A stretch of DNA of 64,000 bases from a virus: positions 1 to 64,000 of the IMG/VR virus record IMGVR_UViG_3300028920_000050; one strand, 5' to 3'. Numbering within the stretch: the stretch's first letter is position 1; the number at the start of each line of letters is the position of its first letter. The notes under the pieces were generated by a model. The model was given only the letters and a program-made list of their open reading frames with translations, ran no database searches and was not told where the DNA came from. Positions 31,476 through 39,573 of the stretch are shown in pieces. The translations under genes were made by a program, and so were the position numbers.

Positions 31476-31967
31476 TTATACCTCTACAAACTCAAGGTAT
31501 CTGAAATGACGTTTAATCAACTCGATGTTAAAATGTTTGCATGCAGTGGGTATGTCGGTAGCCACATGTACCCACCCTTCTCTGAACTTCTCTGTTAGAC
31601 TACCAATATTGTAATTTGGAAACTCACCATCTTCTGTCATAAAAGTTACACCGTTAGGTGTTACGTGGGTCACTACCATAAGCTTTCCGCCACGGTGAGG
31701 TGGTTTATAATAAAGCATGAGACCCGCATTAACTCCTTTACGCAGTATACTATTTCCGTTCAGTTTGTCACTAAGATTACAGTCAGTAACCTCTTCAATA
31801 AGCGATATTACACTTCTCTCATAACAACCGAACTTTCCTCTTATTTTTTGAAGAAGGCGGGATGCTTTATCAGTAATGGGTTCTTTCTTGACCCAATGAT
31901 TGATCTCCAGAAAGTATCCTGATGATCGGTCTACAAACATTATAAACTTTGCAAAAAATATGTCCAT
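31476..31967 (-). CDS. Hypothetical protein
   Basis: 163 aa, no family recognised. Beta-rich middle (K-L-M-V-V-T-H-V-T-P-N-G-V-T-F-M) and a basic C-terminus. AAAAAAGGAG and the operator-leader unit precede it, so it may head a transcription unit. Confidence 0.6.
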   Translation of the reverse strand: MDIFFAKFIMFVDRSSGYFLEINHWVKKEPITDKASRLLQKIRGKFGCYERSVISLIEEVTDCNLSDKLNGNSILRKGVNAGLMLYYKPPHRGGKLMVVTHVTPNGVTFMTEDGEFPNYNIGSLTEKFREGWVHVATDIPTACKHFNIELIKRHFRYLEFVEV

Positions 31968-32009
31968 TTTGTTTCTCCTTTTTTATTTTAGTTTAATGTA
32001 AGATCTTAC
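31968..32009 (-). promoter_or_regulatory. Operator plus conserved A-rich leader
   Basis: GTAAGATCTTAC at 31998-32009, then on the minus strand ATTAAACTAAAATAAAAAAG and GAG before the ATG. The operator also encodes the last residues (K-I-L) of 31993..32367. Confidence 0.75.
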
Positions 32010-32367
32010 TTGAGGAGGGCCAGCCGCCCCATCCGCCCCAAGAACCAATCTCGTTTTTATATTGGATATTGTTGTTTTTCATGACAATATCAACCACGAA
32101 ACTAACGGGCTTGTTGTGTAGCGTAAGTAATAAGTTTATACAATACACAACATGCCCGCAGTTTTTAGTGACCCCTTTTGCATAAGGGCCTTTCATTTTT
32201 ATTTTAGTTACCCAGGCAACTGCCTGGACCCTGCTCTTTGGTTTTTTCCAACAGCGCATGTCCCAAAGATACAGATCATTTATTATCCTGTCCTTAAGCT
32301 TTGCTACAGGGAAAGATTTACGCTCATCTTCCTGCCGGCTTTTTTTAATCTCATTCCAGATAGCCAT
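31993..32367 (-). CDS. Hypothetical protein with Gly/Trp-rich end
   Basis: 124 aa. Core I-I-N-D-L-Y-L-W-D-M-R-C-W and V-A-W-V-T-K-I-K; ends G-S-W-G-G-W-G-G-W-P. No family recognised. Its last codons are made by the operator palindrome. Confidence 0.6.
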   Translation of the reverse strand: MAIWNEIKKSRQEDERKSFPVAKLKDRIINDLYLWDMRCWKKPKSRVQAVAWVTKIKMKGPYAKGVTKNCGHVVYCINLLLTLHNKPVSFVVDIVMKNNNIQYKNEIGSWGGWGGWPSSSKILH

Positions 32368-32369
32368 GC

Positions 32370-32606
32370 CTAATCCTTGCGAACAGGCGGGAGTAGTCCG
32401 AGCTTAGCCTGCCTTGTATACTCGGTATAATCAAAACAAAACATTTTATCGTGACTATTACATCCTATATCAAACCCCCACACTCTACAGCGTAGTTTAA
32501 ACTCGTCCTTTTCAAGACGAGTGAAAGCCTTGCTTCCTTCTGAACCGTAAGTGTACACCAGAACTGGTGACCCATTCTTTGTAAATATTGATATTGGCTT
32601 TGCCAT
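32370..32606 (-). CDS. Hypothetical 78-aa protein
   Basis: Basic, beta-rich (P-V-L-V-Y-T-Y-G), not recognised. CAGAGGAG precedes the ATG. Confidence 0.6.
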   Translation of the reverse strand: MAKPISIFTKNGSPVLVYTYGSEGSKAFTRLEKDEFKLRCRVWGFDIGCNSHDKMFCFDYTEYTRQAKLGLLPPVRKD

Positions 32607-32609
32607 AAG

Positions 32610-32828
32610 TTACTCCTCTGTTATAAGAAATTCTTCTTCGTCAATATATTCTGACAGTTGTTCTACTGTGCCCCTGTGCTGCTCACAGGTATCGAGTTGT
32701 TCAATAGTATAGATCCTTCCATCAGGCTCCCACACTATTGCAGAAGATCCATTTTTAAGTTTTAAAATCTGACCTTCATGAAACTTGACATCTTCGTACC
32801 TTTTGTACCTTTTAACGTGTTGCGACAT
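32610..32828 (-). CDS. Hypothetical 72-aa protein
   Basis: Small beta-barrel-like pattern (I-L-K-L-K-N-G-S-S-A-I-V-W) and an acidic C-terminus. No ribosome site; it overlaps the previous gene by 17 bases and is probably translationally coupled. Confidence 0.55.
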   Translation of the reverse strand: MSQHVKRYKRYEDVKFHEGQILKLKNGSSAIVWEPDGRIYTIEQLDTCEQHRGTVEQLSEYIDEEEFLITEE

Positions 32829-33525
32829 CAGGTAGTAATTTATTTCTAAGGTAAGATCTTACACAATCTACAACTCGGTCCCGAAACATATGAAAAATCA
32901 CACCAATCTGTCTATTCTGGTAACCCTTGTACCTCATAGCGTTTACAAAAAGTGAACCATGATAGTAATGATCCTTTACGTGCTGGTATAGATGGTCATT
33001 ATTTTTGAGGGCTTCGCCAAGAGTATTGCCTTCCTTCGTGTTCATACAACAATACCAGCAATCACCTGATGATGGTTCGGGAAGTTTTTCCAGTTTCTTC
33101 ATTCCATCACAGTAGGACTTGATCATTTTATTGATCTTTTTAATTTTAGCCCAATCAGGATCCCGCTTTTCTGTGAGGAGTTTTCCTTCGTATGAGAACT
33201 TAATACCATCATAGAACATGAAGTGCTCTTCCTCTCCGTCTATACACACATACCATTGTCCTTTTTCCTGATAAATACCGAAGTTAGAGGGTAGATAATC
33301 ATTAAGTCTTTTCTTTGTTGTAATAGATCTCCACCCACCTGAATTAAGTACTATGTGGTCTTTGTGCCTTTCCAGAATTATTGTCTGGTGGTGTTTAAGG
33401 TAGTGTACTATTTCACCGTTTACACCTTCATCCCACGATACTGTAGAGTGGGCTTCTTTTTTTATATTGGTCTTACCTGTTTTGTCAGGCAGTAATTCTT
33501 TAATAGGTATATCTCTTCCCATCAT
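32812..33525 (-). CDS. Conserved-looking phage protein with C-W-Y-C-C motif
   Basis: 237 aa from the ATG at 33525 (GGAGGAAAAA upstream). The C-terminal half has S-G-D-C-W-Y-C-C-M and H-V-K-D-H-Y-Y-H-G-S-L-F-V-N-A-M, a pattern I associate with phage early proteins of unknown role. An exact operator copy is in its last 17 codons. Confidence 0.6.
   Translation of the reverse strand: MMGRDIPIKELLPDKTGKTNIKKEAHSTVSWDEGVNGEIVHYLKHHQTIILERHKDHIVLNSGGWRSITTKKRLNDYLPSNFGIYQEKGQWYVCIDGEEEHFMFYDGIKFSYEGKLLTEKRDPDWAKIKKINKMIKSYCDGMKKLEKLPEPSSGDCWYCCMNTKEGNTLGEALKNNDHLYQHVKDHYYHGSLFVNAMRYKGYQNRQIGVIFHMFRDRVVDCVRSYLRNKLLPDVATR
32851..32862. promoter_or_regulatory. Operator-like palindrome, perfect copy inside a gene end
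   Basis: GTAAGATCTTAC within the last codons of 32812..33525, 23 bases before the start of 32610..32828. Confidence 0.65.
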
Positions 33526-33670
33526 TTTTTTCCTCCATTTTTTCTTTCTCAAAACATTCTTTGCAGATATCATCATTATTAATATCTACATTTGTTTTTC
33601 CGCACTCCCTGCAAAACTCTCCGTCTCTACCATAAGCAGCTACAATAAAAGTTTCAGTATTATCTGACAT
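33500..33670 (-). CDS. 56-aa zinc-ribbon protein
   Basis: From the ATG at 33670 (GGAGGTTTAGC upstream). F-C-R-E-C-G-K and I-C-K-E-C-F form a two-knuckle zinc ribbon; acidic tail. Function unknown. Confidence 0.6.
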   Translation of the reverse strand: MSDNTETFIVAAYGRDGEFCRECGKTNVDINNDDICKECFEKEKMEEKNDGKRYTY

Positions 33671-33671
33671 G

Positions 33672-33914
33672 CTAAACCTCCGTATATTCAAGTATTTTTT
33701 TAATAAGATCTTTTTTAGTTGAAAAAGTACAAACTACTGATGGTTCTATGTAGTCAGCACCTTCACCGTAAGCTTCGTTTTTCATTTTATAAATAACTTC
33801 ATCTATACCTTCTTTATCAAGAACATCACGAGCAGACACTTTTCTCCAATGTATAGATCCATGTTCCTGATCGGGCATTTTTAATGTATACATTACAAAT
33901 AAATATAAATACAT
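33672..33914 (-). CDS. Hypothetical 80-aa protein
   Basis: No family recognised; a later ATG at residue 8 or 13 is possible. AAAGGAG precedes the ATG, and a GC hairpin ends 15 bases upstream. Confidence 0.55.
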   Translation of the reverse strand: MYLYLFVMYTLKMPDQEHGSIHWRKVSARDVLDKEGIDEVIYKMKNEAYGEGADYIEPSVVCTFSTKKDLIKKILEYTEV

Positions 33915-33929
33915 AGCTTACTCCTTTAC

Positions 33930-33959
33930 GTCCGCCCCCAAAAAAAAGAGGGGACGGAC
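33930..33959 (-). other. GC hairpin before ribosome binding site
   Basis: Arms GTCCGCCCCC and GGGGACGGAC (9 of 10 pairs) with a loop of mostly A on plus (T on minus). It sits between the operator at 33966 and the AAAGGAG of 33672..33914, so it would form at the 5' end of the message. Confidence 0.5.
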
Positions 33960-33965
33960 AGAATT

Positions 33966-33977
33966 GTAAGATCTTAC
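33966..33977. promoter_or_regulatory. Operator-like palindrome, perfect copy
   Basis: GTAAGATCTTAC just after the stop of the DUF932 gene and before the GC hairpin. Confidence 0.75.
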
Positions 33978-33978
33978 T

Positions 33979-34782
33979 CTACACTCCGAGAAAGACCTTG
34001 TTAAACAGAGAAGTAATAAGCATATCCTTCTTCTGCTTTGTGCCTACCTGGATCTTCTTATTGGTGTTCAGGTACGTGAACTCGTTATAGAGTTCCCAAG
34101 CATTTTCGCCCTTGTGCATTTTGAAGTTATCAAATGCTTTACTCACCATGATGTTCTCACCTTTTTTATCAATAGTGATGATATGCTCTTTGTGCTCTTT
34201 CTTTACCTTGAGATTTACAAGCTTATTGTAATACTCAACGTAGGTTTCCCTGTAACGCTCTATTTCCCCGCCGAGCTTATGAAGATCTTCCATATTGAGC
34301 GTTCCTTTCATGTGTATCCCGCCAAGCTGTATTGCCGGCTGCATGGCATACATCAGGTTGGTGCAGATCAACCGGAGTACATTAAGCATACCTGAGAACC
34401 TGCGCGATCCATCAAAAGAATTGATACTGTCAAATGCAATCTTGGCAGTTTCATTCTTTTTGTTGTAAGGAACAATGGCATTTGTATTTAAAAGAAAGCG
34501 GGTATAGAATTTTCCACCGGCAAACTGTGTGCTGATAGAAAACTCCCCTGCAACTTCTTCAAGTTGGCGGTAGACGGGAATGATACTGTCTTTGAACTGT
34601 ACAATCTCGTACTGGTCTGAGACAATACCTAACCGCTGTCCTGTGTCGGACCTGTAGTTTACAAACCGCTGAGGGTCTGTAGTAAGTATTCCCTTTTGTG
34701 TTTTGAACTGTACTGGTGCTTGCAGTACATCAAACTTTAACCCCGCCCTTTCAAGCACCTGGGTGTCTGTTAACTTTTGCAT
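33979..34782 (-). CDS. DUF932 phage/plasmid-like protein
   Basis: 267 aa, close to the usual length of DUF932 (TIGR03299) proteins. R-F-V-N-Y-R-S-D-T-G-Q-R-L-G-I-V-S-D-Q-Y, F-T-R-F-L-L, S-F-D-G-S-R-R-F and L-R-L-I-C-T-N fit the family. The role of DUF932 is unsettled; it is common on phages and plasmids. Operator plus A-rich leader lies before AAGGAG and the ATG. Confidence 0.85.
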   Translation of the reverse strand: MQKLTDTQVLERAGLKFDVLQAPVQFKTQKGILTTDPQRFVNYRSDTGQRLGIVSDQYEIVQFKDSIIPVYRQLEEVAGEFSISTQFAGGKFYTRFLLNTNAIVPYNKKNETAKIAFDSINSFDGSRRFSGMLNVLRLICTNLMYAMQPAIQLGGIHMKGTLNMEDLHKLGGEIERYRETYVEYYNKLVNLKVKKEHKEHIITIDKKGENIMVSKAFDNFKMHKGENAWELYNEFTYLNTNKKIQVGTKQKKDMLITSLFNKVFLGV

Positions 34783-34822
34783 AGATTTACTCCTTTTTAT
34801 TTTAATTTATGTAAGATATTAC
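34783..34822 (-). promoter_or_regulatory. Operator (variant) plus conserved A-rich leader
   Basis: GTAAGATATTAC at 34811-34822, then on the minus strand ATAAATTAAAATAAAAAGGA and G before the DUF932 start. Confidence 0.75.
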
Positions 34823-35406
34823 ATTTCAATATATTTTACTGCTTTGATCGGTTTGTGATTATTAGGACAACCAGTTGTATATACAAGTCTTGCTATCACG
34901 TGTTCCTGTGACAGATCATTAAAGGCTAGGTAGGCACATGTAATTGCTCCGCTAAGATACCATTCTCCCTTTTTTGGACACCGTTTTTCTCCTGCCTTTA
35001 CTGCACCTAATCCATACTTATGACCATCTTTACATTTTATAATTATGTGATGAGCATCACTATGATTAACAGGGTACACTACTTTGTCTGCAAGATTTTC
35101 CTGTGGCTTTTCATTCTCCTTGTTATACCAGTTAATAAACTGGACAACTTTTTTATACACAGCTTCAATCTTTGACTCTCCGTGTACTGATGGTGGGCTA
35201 CCATTAATATAGCAGGATGTTCCTACGATATAAAAAGTATATCCACCAAGCTGTTCAATGTATTCTACAACTGGCATTAACCAATCCCAAGAAGAGTGGT
35301 ATTTAAGTTCATCATGTAAACAACCGTTTTCATCTTCCCAAGGTTGTTCCCAATCCTCATTATAAGTACAGCCCATAAACTCAGCTATTAGTTTATTGGT
35401 TTCCAT
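34819..35406 (-). CDS. Conserved-looking phage protein of unknown function
   Basis: 195 aa from the ATG at 35406 (GGAGAAAGAC upstream). L-I-A-E-F-M-G, W-D-W-L-M-P-V-V-E-Y-I-E and S-K-I-E-A-V-Y-K-K-V-V-Q-F-I-N-W-Y-N form a domain familiar from phage early regions. No reaction known. Confidence 0.65.
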   Translation of the reverse strand: METNKLIAEFMGCTYNEDWEQPWEDENGCLHDELKYHSSWDWLMPVVEYIEQLGGYTFYIVGTSCYINGSPPSVHGESKIEAVYKKVVQFINWYNKENEKPQENLADKVVYPVNHSDAHHIIIKCKDGHKYGLGAVKAGEKRCPKKGEWYLSGAITCAYLAFNDLSQEHVIARLVYTTGCPNNHKPIKAVKYIEM

Positions 35407-35593
35407 TGTCTTTCTCCATTTCATCCCGCTTTTTTTCGAGTTCACATACGTTCACACAGGGGCCGGGGCAAATAGAACAGGGGAGTATCCGTTTGCCACA
35501 GGAAGGACACTTCTGTACTTCCATTACGGCCTTTAGTTCAACCTCAGTGTCACATTCAGCACACCACTCAACTGTTTTTTCTTCTGTAGTCAT
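35393..35593 (-). CDS. Zinc-ribbon protein
   Basis: 66 aa from the ATG at 35593. W-C-A-E-C, K-C-P-S-C-G, C-S-I-C-P-G-P-C and V-C give at least two zinc sites. Overlaps both neighbours. Function unknown. Confidence 0.6.
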   Translation of the reverse strand: MTTEEKTVEWCAECDTEVELKAVMEVQKCPSCGKRILPCSICPGPCVNVCELEKKRDEMEKDNGNQ

Positions 35594-36272
35594 TGATATC
35601 CACCATAAGGTTATCAAGTTCGATAATGGTCTGCTCAAAAGCGTCTCTCAGATCATCTTCTTCAGCAGTATCCTCAACAGGAACCTCTGTATGAGCTTCA
35701 TATATTGTTTTTAGACTATTCCTCACCCTCTCCACGCTTGAGTACAGATCTTCCTGCAAAGGAACATTCACAGGCTTTTCCGGAAGAAAATACTGGACAT
35801 CCTCTTCCTTTACTCCGAGACCTACCTGATAGTCGTGTACTATCAGCCTGTACAGATCCCGGTTACTGTCCCTGGCACTCCGCAGTTCATTCTGTGTGAG
35901 GTATCCCCACGAACGGGGATAGAAATGACAAAGGCGGGCAGCACCATAGATATGTCCTATAAAAAGAGCAAGCATACCCATCTCATTAATAGCAAAGAGA
36001 CCAAGCCTTGCTTTATTATTGTCTTTAACTTTTGCCATTGTTTTCATTTTGTTCTCTTTTTTTACAAGTTTATTTAGTTTATTCTCTGCATACTCACTTA
36101 CTCTATACTTGTGATGCTTACTGAGAACCATCTCAGCCCTGACAAGTTCAGCTTCTTCTTTACTGTGATAGTGTGTGGGTATACCATTAGTATATGAAGA
36201 TGGTTTCCACTCATCATTATCTTTATTATATACTTCGATAACAAATGATCTTTCTTTTGTTTTTGTTGTCAT
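35568..36272 (-). CDS. Hypothetical protein, possibly with membrane-associated helix
   Basis: 234 aa. M-G-M-L-A-L-F-I-G-H-I-Y-G-A-A near 100-115 is hydrophobic; the C-terminus is acidic and helical. No family recognised. It has the operator-leader unit before AAAAAAGGAG. Confidence 0.6.
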   Translation of the reverse strand: MTTKTKERSFVIEVYNKDNDEWKPSSYTNGIPTHYHSKEEAELVRAEMVLSKHHKYRVSEYAENKLNKLVKKENKMKTMAKVKDNNKARLGLFAINEMGMLALFIGHIYGAARLCHFYPRSWGYLTQNELRSARDSNRDLYRLIVHDYQVGLGVKEEDVQYFLPEKPVNVPLQEDLYSSVERVRNSLKTIYEAHTEVPVEDTAEEDDLRDAFEQTIIELDNLMVDINDYRRKNS

Positions 36273-36310
36273 TTTTTACTCCTTTTTTATTTTAGGTTGT
36301 AAGATCTTAC
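36273..36310 (-). promoter_or_regulatory. Operator plus conserved A-rich leader
   Basis: GTAAGATCTTAC at 36299-36310, then on the minus strand AACCTAAAATAAAAAAGGAG and the ATG. TAAAAT four bases after the palindrome could be a -10 box, which would put the operator in the promoter spacer. Confidence 0.75.
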
Positions 36311-36312
36311 AC

Positions 36313-36612
36313 TTAGCTTTTTTTATCAGGGGACAGAAAATTAACTTCCTTGCCTACAATATACACGTAATTATCTGCCTTACTAAGTCTCCCCGACACA
36401 AGTACCCTTGAGTTTTTCTTGAGGTACTTATTACAGGTTTCAGCCAGCCTTCCAGTAGTTATAATATCAAAGGTAGTTACCTCTGTTATCTTATTGCCAG
36501 CTTTATTAGTATAGGCTCTGTTACTTAAGACTAACATCCTGCACTTTCCGTCTTTAAAAGCGGGGTCTGCCTTAAGATGACCTTCTATCACAGAGAAATT
36601 AAAGTCACTCAT
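36313..36612 (-). CDS. ssb: Single-stranded DNA-binding protein (short OB-fold)
   Basis: 99 aa, just the OB fold without the usual acidic tail. F-S-V-I-E-G-H-L-K-A-D-P, V-L-S-N-R-A-Y, T-T-F-D-I-I-T-T-G-R-L-A-E-T-C-N-K-Y-L and R-V-L-V-S-G-R-L match bacterial-type SSB. It would coat ssDNA; the missing tail means it may not recruit host partners. GGAGG precedes the ATG. Confidence 0.85.
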   Translation of the reverse strand: MSDFNFSVIEGHLKADPAFKDGKCRMLVLSNRAYTNKAGNKITEVTTFDIITTGRLAETCNKYLKKNSRVLVSGRLSKADNYVYIVGKEVNFLSPDKKS

Positions 36613-37085
36613 GATTTAACCTCCACTATACGATAATCCTCTCTAGGGTGCTTCATGATGTCACACACTTCATCAATTTCCTTTTGGGCTTCCGCTTTAC
36701 TTCGGAAAACCATAGGTTCACCTTCTTCTGTCCAAGGTGCATTATCCCATCCGTAAATGAAATGAAGCTGAACTTTATAGTAAGAAACCGGTGGTGTGTA
36801 ATGTACTTGAGGACACTTTAGCAGATCATCACTGTCTGTTATTTTCTTACCGTCTGCATCAGTCAGTACATATCCGCAGTGGTGACACTGGAACCGATCA
36901 ACCAGACCACCTGTTACCTGTTCCTCTGTAGGACTGTATTCAACAGATGCGTACCTTCCGTTATTGTTTTCATTATTTTCAACATGAATGATATCTATAA
37001 CGGTAGAGTGTGTGGCATCTACAACAACCTCTTCAACCCGCCTTTGCTTGTTACAGTTAGGACAATTAAATACTGCTTCTTCCAT
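36609..37085 (-). CDS. Zinc-finger phage protein
   Basis: 158 aa. F-N-C-P-N-C-N-K near residue 7 and F-Q-C-H-H-C-G-Y near 65 form a split zinc ribbon; the C-terminal half is alpha/beta. Overlaps SSB by 4 bases and is preceded by an operator. Function unknown. Confidence 0.65.
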   Translation of the reverse strand: MEEAVFNCPNCNKQRRVEEVVVDATHSTVIDIIHVENNENNNGRYASVEYSPTEEQVTGGLVDRFQCHHCGYVLTDADGKKITDSDDLLKCPQVHYTPPVSYYKVQLHFIYGWDNAPWTEEGEPMVFRSKAEAQKEIDEVCDIMKHPREDYRIVEVKS

Positions 37086-37099
37086 GTCATTACTCCTTT

Positions 37100-37111
37100 G
37101 TAAGATCTTAC
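37100..37111. promoter_or_regulatory. Operator-like palindrome, perfect copy
   Basis: GTAAGATCTTAC spanning the stop of the RadC-like gene, four bases before AAAGGAG of 36609..37085. Confidence 0.75.
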
Positions 37112-37545
37112 AATAAGCTATTCTTTTTAAAAGAATAGTAGTCGTTCCCAGGACCCCCTACAATGATATGGTCAAGTATAGTGAGTCCAAGGAGTTCCGC
37201 TGCTTTTTTAACCCTCTTGGTAAATAGTATATCCTCTTCTGATGGGGACGCATTTCCCGAAGGATGATTATGTATCATAATGAAGCTCCTGCAATTTGTC
37301 TTGAGCAAAAGTATAAATAAATCAGCAGGAGGAACTTCAATAGTCCTGTGACCACCTGTAGCTACTTTCTTTTTTATAAGTAATTTGTTTTTATTGTCAA
37401 CTCCAATTATAATGATACTCTCATTGTGCTCGAAATCGTTTTTTACTAAATCAAACACATTATCTGGAGATGTTATATAAGGAGCGTTTAGCTCAGCAAG
37501 CTTTAGGTAGAAATACTTTACTTTAAACTTATCCTTGTACTTCAT
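37108..37545 (-). CDS. radC: RadC-like JAMM/MPN protein
   Basis: 145 aa from the ATG at 37545 (GAGGTGGAAA upstream). The metal-site motif H-N-H-P-S-G-N-A-S-P-S-E-E-D near residue 99 is complete, with an upstream Glu in the N-E-S-I segment. It lacks the N-terminal HhH domain, as do phage and plasmid forms. RadC proteins have no settled biochemical role; a DNA-repair or host-defence link is often assumed. Confidence 0.85.
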   Translation of the reverse strand: MKYKDKFKVKYFYLKLAELNAPYITSPDNVFDLVKNDFEHNESIIIIGVDNKNKLLIKKKVATGGHRTIEVPPADLFILLLKTNCRSFIMIHNHPSGNASPSEEDILFTKRVKKAAELLGLTILDHIIVGGPGNDYYSFKKNSLL

Positions 37546-38197
37546 TTTCCACCTCTTCTTCATCTTCTTCGTACTCCCAAAAGCCAAAGTCAGATCCGTC
37601 ACCTTCATGCGCTCCGAAGGTTGTACCATAAGGAGCAATTTCATTCATCTTATCCCAAATGACTTCATTTAACATTTCAGACGCTTCACTTTCCTTGCCT
37701 ATCTTTACAAGGTGTATAACATCCTTGCAATACCTTAGCAGGTTAGTGAGCCGGTGAGGTTCTACAGAATGTGGCGGAGTAATACTTATAAAAGAACCTA
37801 TAGCTTCCGCAATATCTTCTGGTTTATGTGTTGCACGAGAAACAGAATAATTAACGAAGCAGTTAGGGAGGCACTCCATATGCATATCGTTGTCTATCAT
37901 GGCCAGTTGACGAGAATTAATTGTGCACCAAACACCATTTATTTCCATAACCTTTTCTATGGTCTGCGGGGCCATTGGAATGATAAGGTAATTGTGCAGA
38001 TCCATGAACTCGGAAAAAACAATGTACGTGTCATATACGGCGGAACATACAATGTACCATACACATGTGCCTACTCCTTCACCAGACATGTAGATATACA
38101 TAGGCATACTGTCTGTGCCAACCATTACATCAGCACTATCTACTAATCTATGTTTGCAGGACATTATTGTCCCAAGATTTTTTGTATACTTGTTCAT
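37529..38197 (-). CDS. Hypothetical protein with acidic tail
   Basis: 222 aa, no family recognised. Beta-rich N-terminal half (M-Y-I-Y-M-S-G, C-V-W-Y-I-V-C-S-A-V), helical C-terminal half, and a tail E-Y-E-E-D-E-E-E-V-E. Preceded by the A-rich leader and a structured element (38231-38296) instead of an operator. Confidence 0.6.
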   Translation of the reverse strand: MNKYTKNLGTIMSCKHRLVDSADVMVGTDSMPMYIYMSGEGVGTCVWYIVCSAVYDTYIVFSEFMDLHNYLIIPMAPQTIEKVMEINGVWCTINSRQLAMIDNDMHMECLPNCFVNYSVSRATHKPEDIAEAIGSFISITPPHSVEPHRLTNLLRYCKDVIHLVKIGKESEASEMLNEVIWDKMNEIAPYGTTFGAHEGDGSDFGFWEYEEDEEEVENEVQG

Positions 38198-38230
38198 AAA
38201 TGAACTCCTTTTTTATTTTAGGTTAAAGGC

Positions 38231-38296
38231 AAGTCTGCAACTCCTGGGAGGACACCCGCCATCAACAAGGGTGTACCAGAATGGAGCTGCAGACTT
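38231..38296 (-). ncRNA. Structured leader element
   Basis: Outer stem AAGTCTGCAACTCC (38231-38244) with GGAGCTGCAGACTT (38283-38296), 13 of 14 pairs plus one wobble; inner stem ACACCC/GGGTGT (38252-38257 with 38269-38274). It lies just upstream of the A-rich leader and AAGGAG of 37529..38197. Confidence 0.55.
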
Positions 38297-38325
38297 ACCT
38301 GCTTAACTAACAGATTGGTTATGAA

Positions 38326-38721
38326 TTAGCAAGCCTTTTTGTAAGATCTTACTTTTCTACTTTTTTCGTAGCGGTAAGTATCTTTATCTTTATGAGTGGA
38401 AGAGGACTCAACAATAATACTATCCCTGAACCATGTAACACCTGTAAACCTGTGTACATCTCCGGGCTTTACTCTCATGTAGTCTCCCTTGCGGAGAACA
38501 TATATTTTATTATTGAGTTCCATGCGGACCTTGCCGCAAAGAATGATGAATACTTCATCTTTTAATTTATGATAGTGCAGACTGCACTGAAAACCTGATT
38601 TTAATACAAGTACTTTCGTACAATAGTCACTATTAACTATAAATCCTTCGAGACCCCACACTTTACGTGCGATCTCTATAAAGAAGTTTTCTTTAAATTG
38701 ACGTTTAAGATTTTTCCACAT
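38326..38721 (-). CDS. Cupin-fold protein (second copy)
   Basis: 131 aa. V-W-G-L-E-G-F-I-V-N-S, C-S-L-H-Y-H-K-L-K-D-E metal motif, and P-G-D-V-H-R-F second motif: a mannose-6-phosphate-isomerase-like cupin, related in layout to 6116..6475 and with a better preserved metal site. Sugar-phosphate handling is inferred. The last codons contain an operator palindrome. Confidence 0.75.
   Translation of the reverse strand: MWKNLKRQFKENFFIEIARKVWGLEGFIVNSDYCTKVLVLKSGFQCSLHYHKLKDEVFIILCGKVRMELNNKIYVLRKGDYMRVKPGDVHRFTGVTWFRDSIIVESSSTHKDKDTYRYEKSRKVRSYKKAC
38341..38352. promoter_or_regulatory. Operator-like palindrome, perfect copy inside a gene end
   Basis: GTAAGATCTTAC in the last ten codons of the second cupin. 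Confidence 0.65.
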
Positions 38722-38740
38722 AATAATTTCCTCTAAAAAG

Positions 38741-38796
38741 GGGTTTCCGTACCAAACGGTATCTGCTGGTCGGATGCGTGCAAGGCACGGAAACCC
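38741..38796 (-). ncRNA. Structured leader element
   Basis: GGGTTTCCGTACC (38741-38753) pairs with GGCACGGAAACCC (38784-38796) over 12 to 13 bases with a 30-base loop. It ends just before GAGGAAATT of the second cupin gene. Confidence 0.5.
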
Positions 38797-38823
38797 GTTT
38801 ACCTAAAATGTTTTGGAGTTGAA

Positions 38824-39207
38824 TTAGCTTACCGTAACAGTATTCATGTTCCGGTAAATCCGTGTACGCTGTTTGTATTGTTTGTTTCTCTCGTTGATAA
38901 ATGCACCAAGCAGTTTGCCAAGTGATTTACGGAGAGCTGTCCACCCTTCTTTTGGCTTAGGGTGGTTAGCAAGATAAAGAAGATCATTCTTTGCGGCAAT
39001 AGGCAGTGTGGAGATAGAATAGACAACGGCAGCAAGCTTCTTTGCATGAGCGTCCTTTGCTTCTCCCATATCTTTTCTGGCCTTGGTTATTTCCTTCACA
39101 AGGTTATCCTTCCGTGTTTTAATTATTGACTGGACTTCCTTTTCCGGCTTTTCACCTTCAACTGAAGCAAGCTCCAGTTTAATTAATCTTATCGCTTCAT
39201 CACGCAT
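38824..39207 (-). CDS. Hypothetical helical protein
   Basis: 127 aa, all helical and basic at the end. K-P-K-E-G-W-T-A-L-R-K-S-L-G-K-L resembles a DNA-contact helix but is not a known motif. AAGGAG precedes the ATG. It lies below a non-coding stretch with two operators. Confidence 0.6.
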   Translation of the reverse strand: MRDEAIRLIKLELASVEGEKPEKEVQSIIKTRKDNLVKEITKARKDMGEAKDAHAKKLAAVVYSISTLPIAAKNDLLYLANHPKPKEGWTALRKSLGKLLGAFINERNKQYKQRTRIYRNMNTVTVS

Positions 39208-39500
39208 GATGTACTCCTTAAAGTAAAATAAAGGCAGCCTAGCTACTCAACTGCCGGGGTAGTTTTCAATATAGTGGAGCGGGGGGCCGTGCCAGTATTC
39301 CTGACACTGCAGCCTTTGGTGACCGCTTCCCAGGGGGCATTATTTTCGCAACTTAAGAGGACTCACTGGCATAACGTTCCGTCTTAAGACTACCTTTCCT
39401 CTCCCTGCCCTACCAGAGGGCGGGGTTTGCAGGAGGCTCCGCAACTTGCAAGTCTGTATAAAAAAGAGTGTAAGTATAAAGTCATTGGTCAAAAAATAAA

Positions 39501-39520
39501 TGATGTAAGATCTTACATCA
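39501..39520. promoter_or_regulatory. Operator-like palindrome, extended to 20 bp
   Basis: TGATGTAAGATCTTACATCA is a perfect 20-bp palindrome around the 12-bp core (39505-39516), in non-coding DNA. Confidence 0.8.
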
Positions 39521-39547
39521 GGCGACTGAACCGTTACAGGCCCCAAC

Positions 39548-39559
39548 GTAAGATCTTAC
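39548..39559. promoter_or_regulatory. Operator-like palindrome, perfect copy
   Basis: GTAAGATCTTAC 43 bp from the previous copy. A TATAAT at 39578-39573 on the minus strand would put the start of transcription just before it; its -35 (TTCCGA) is poor. Confidence 0.75.
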
Positions 39560-39573
39560 ATCTGCGCGGCTAA

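Larger units (their letters stand above)
39208..39573 (-). other. Non-coding leader region with operators and hairpins
   Basis: Holds two exact operators, a small perfect hairpin GCCCT-ACCAG-AGGGC (39411-39425), a CTG/CAG mini-hairpin near 39290, and an AAAGGC...GCCTTT long-range pairing (about 39230-39316) just before the leader of 38824..39207. AAGTTGCG occurs twice on the minus strand. No gene seen. Confidence 0.5.

Noticed and set aside
39340-39546. 68-aa minus-strand ORF between 39208 and 39573
   Set aside because: No ribosome site, spans an operator and hairpins, and composition is not protein-like.
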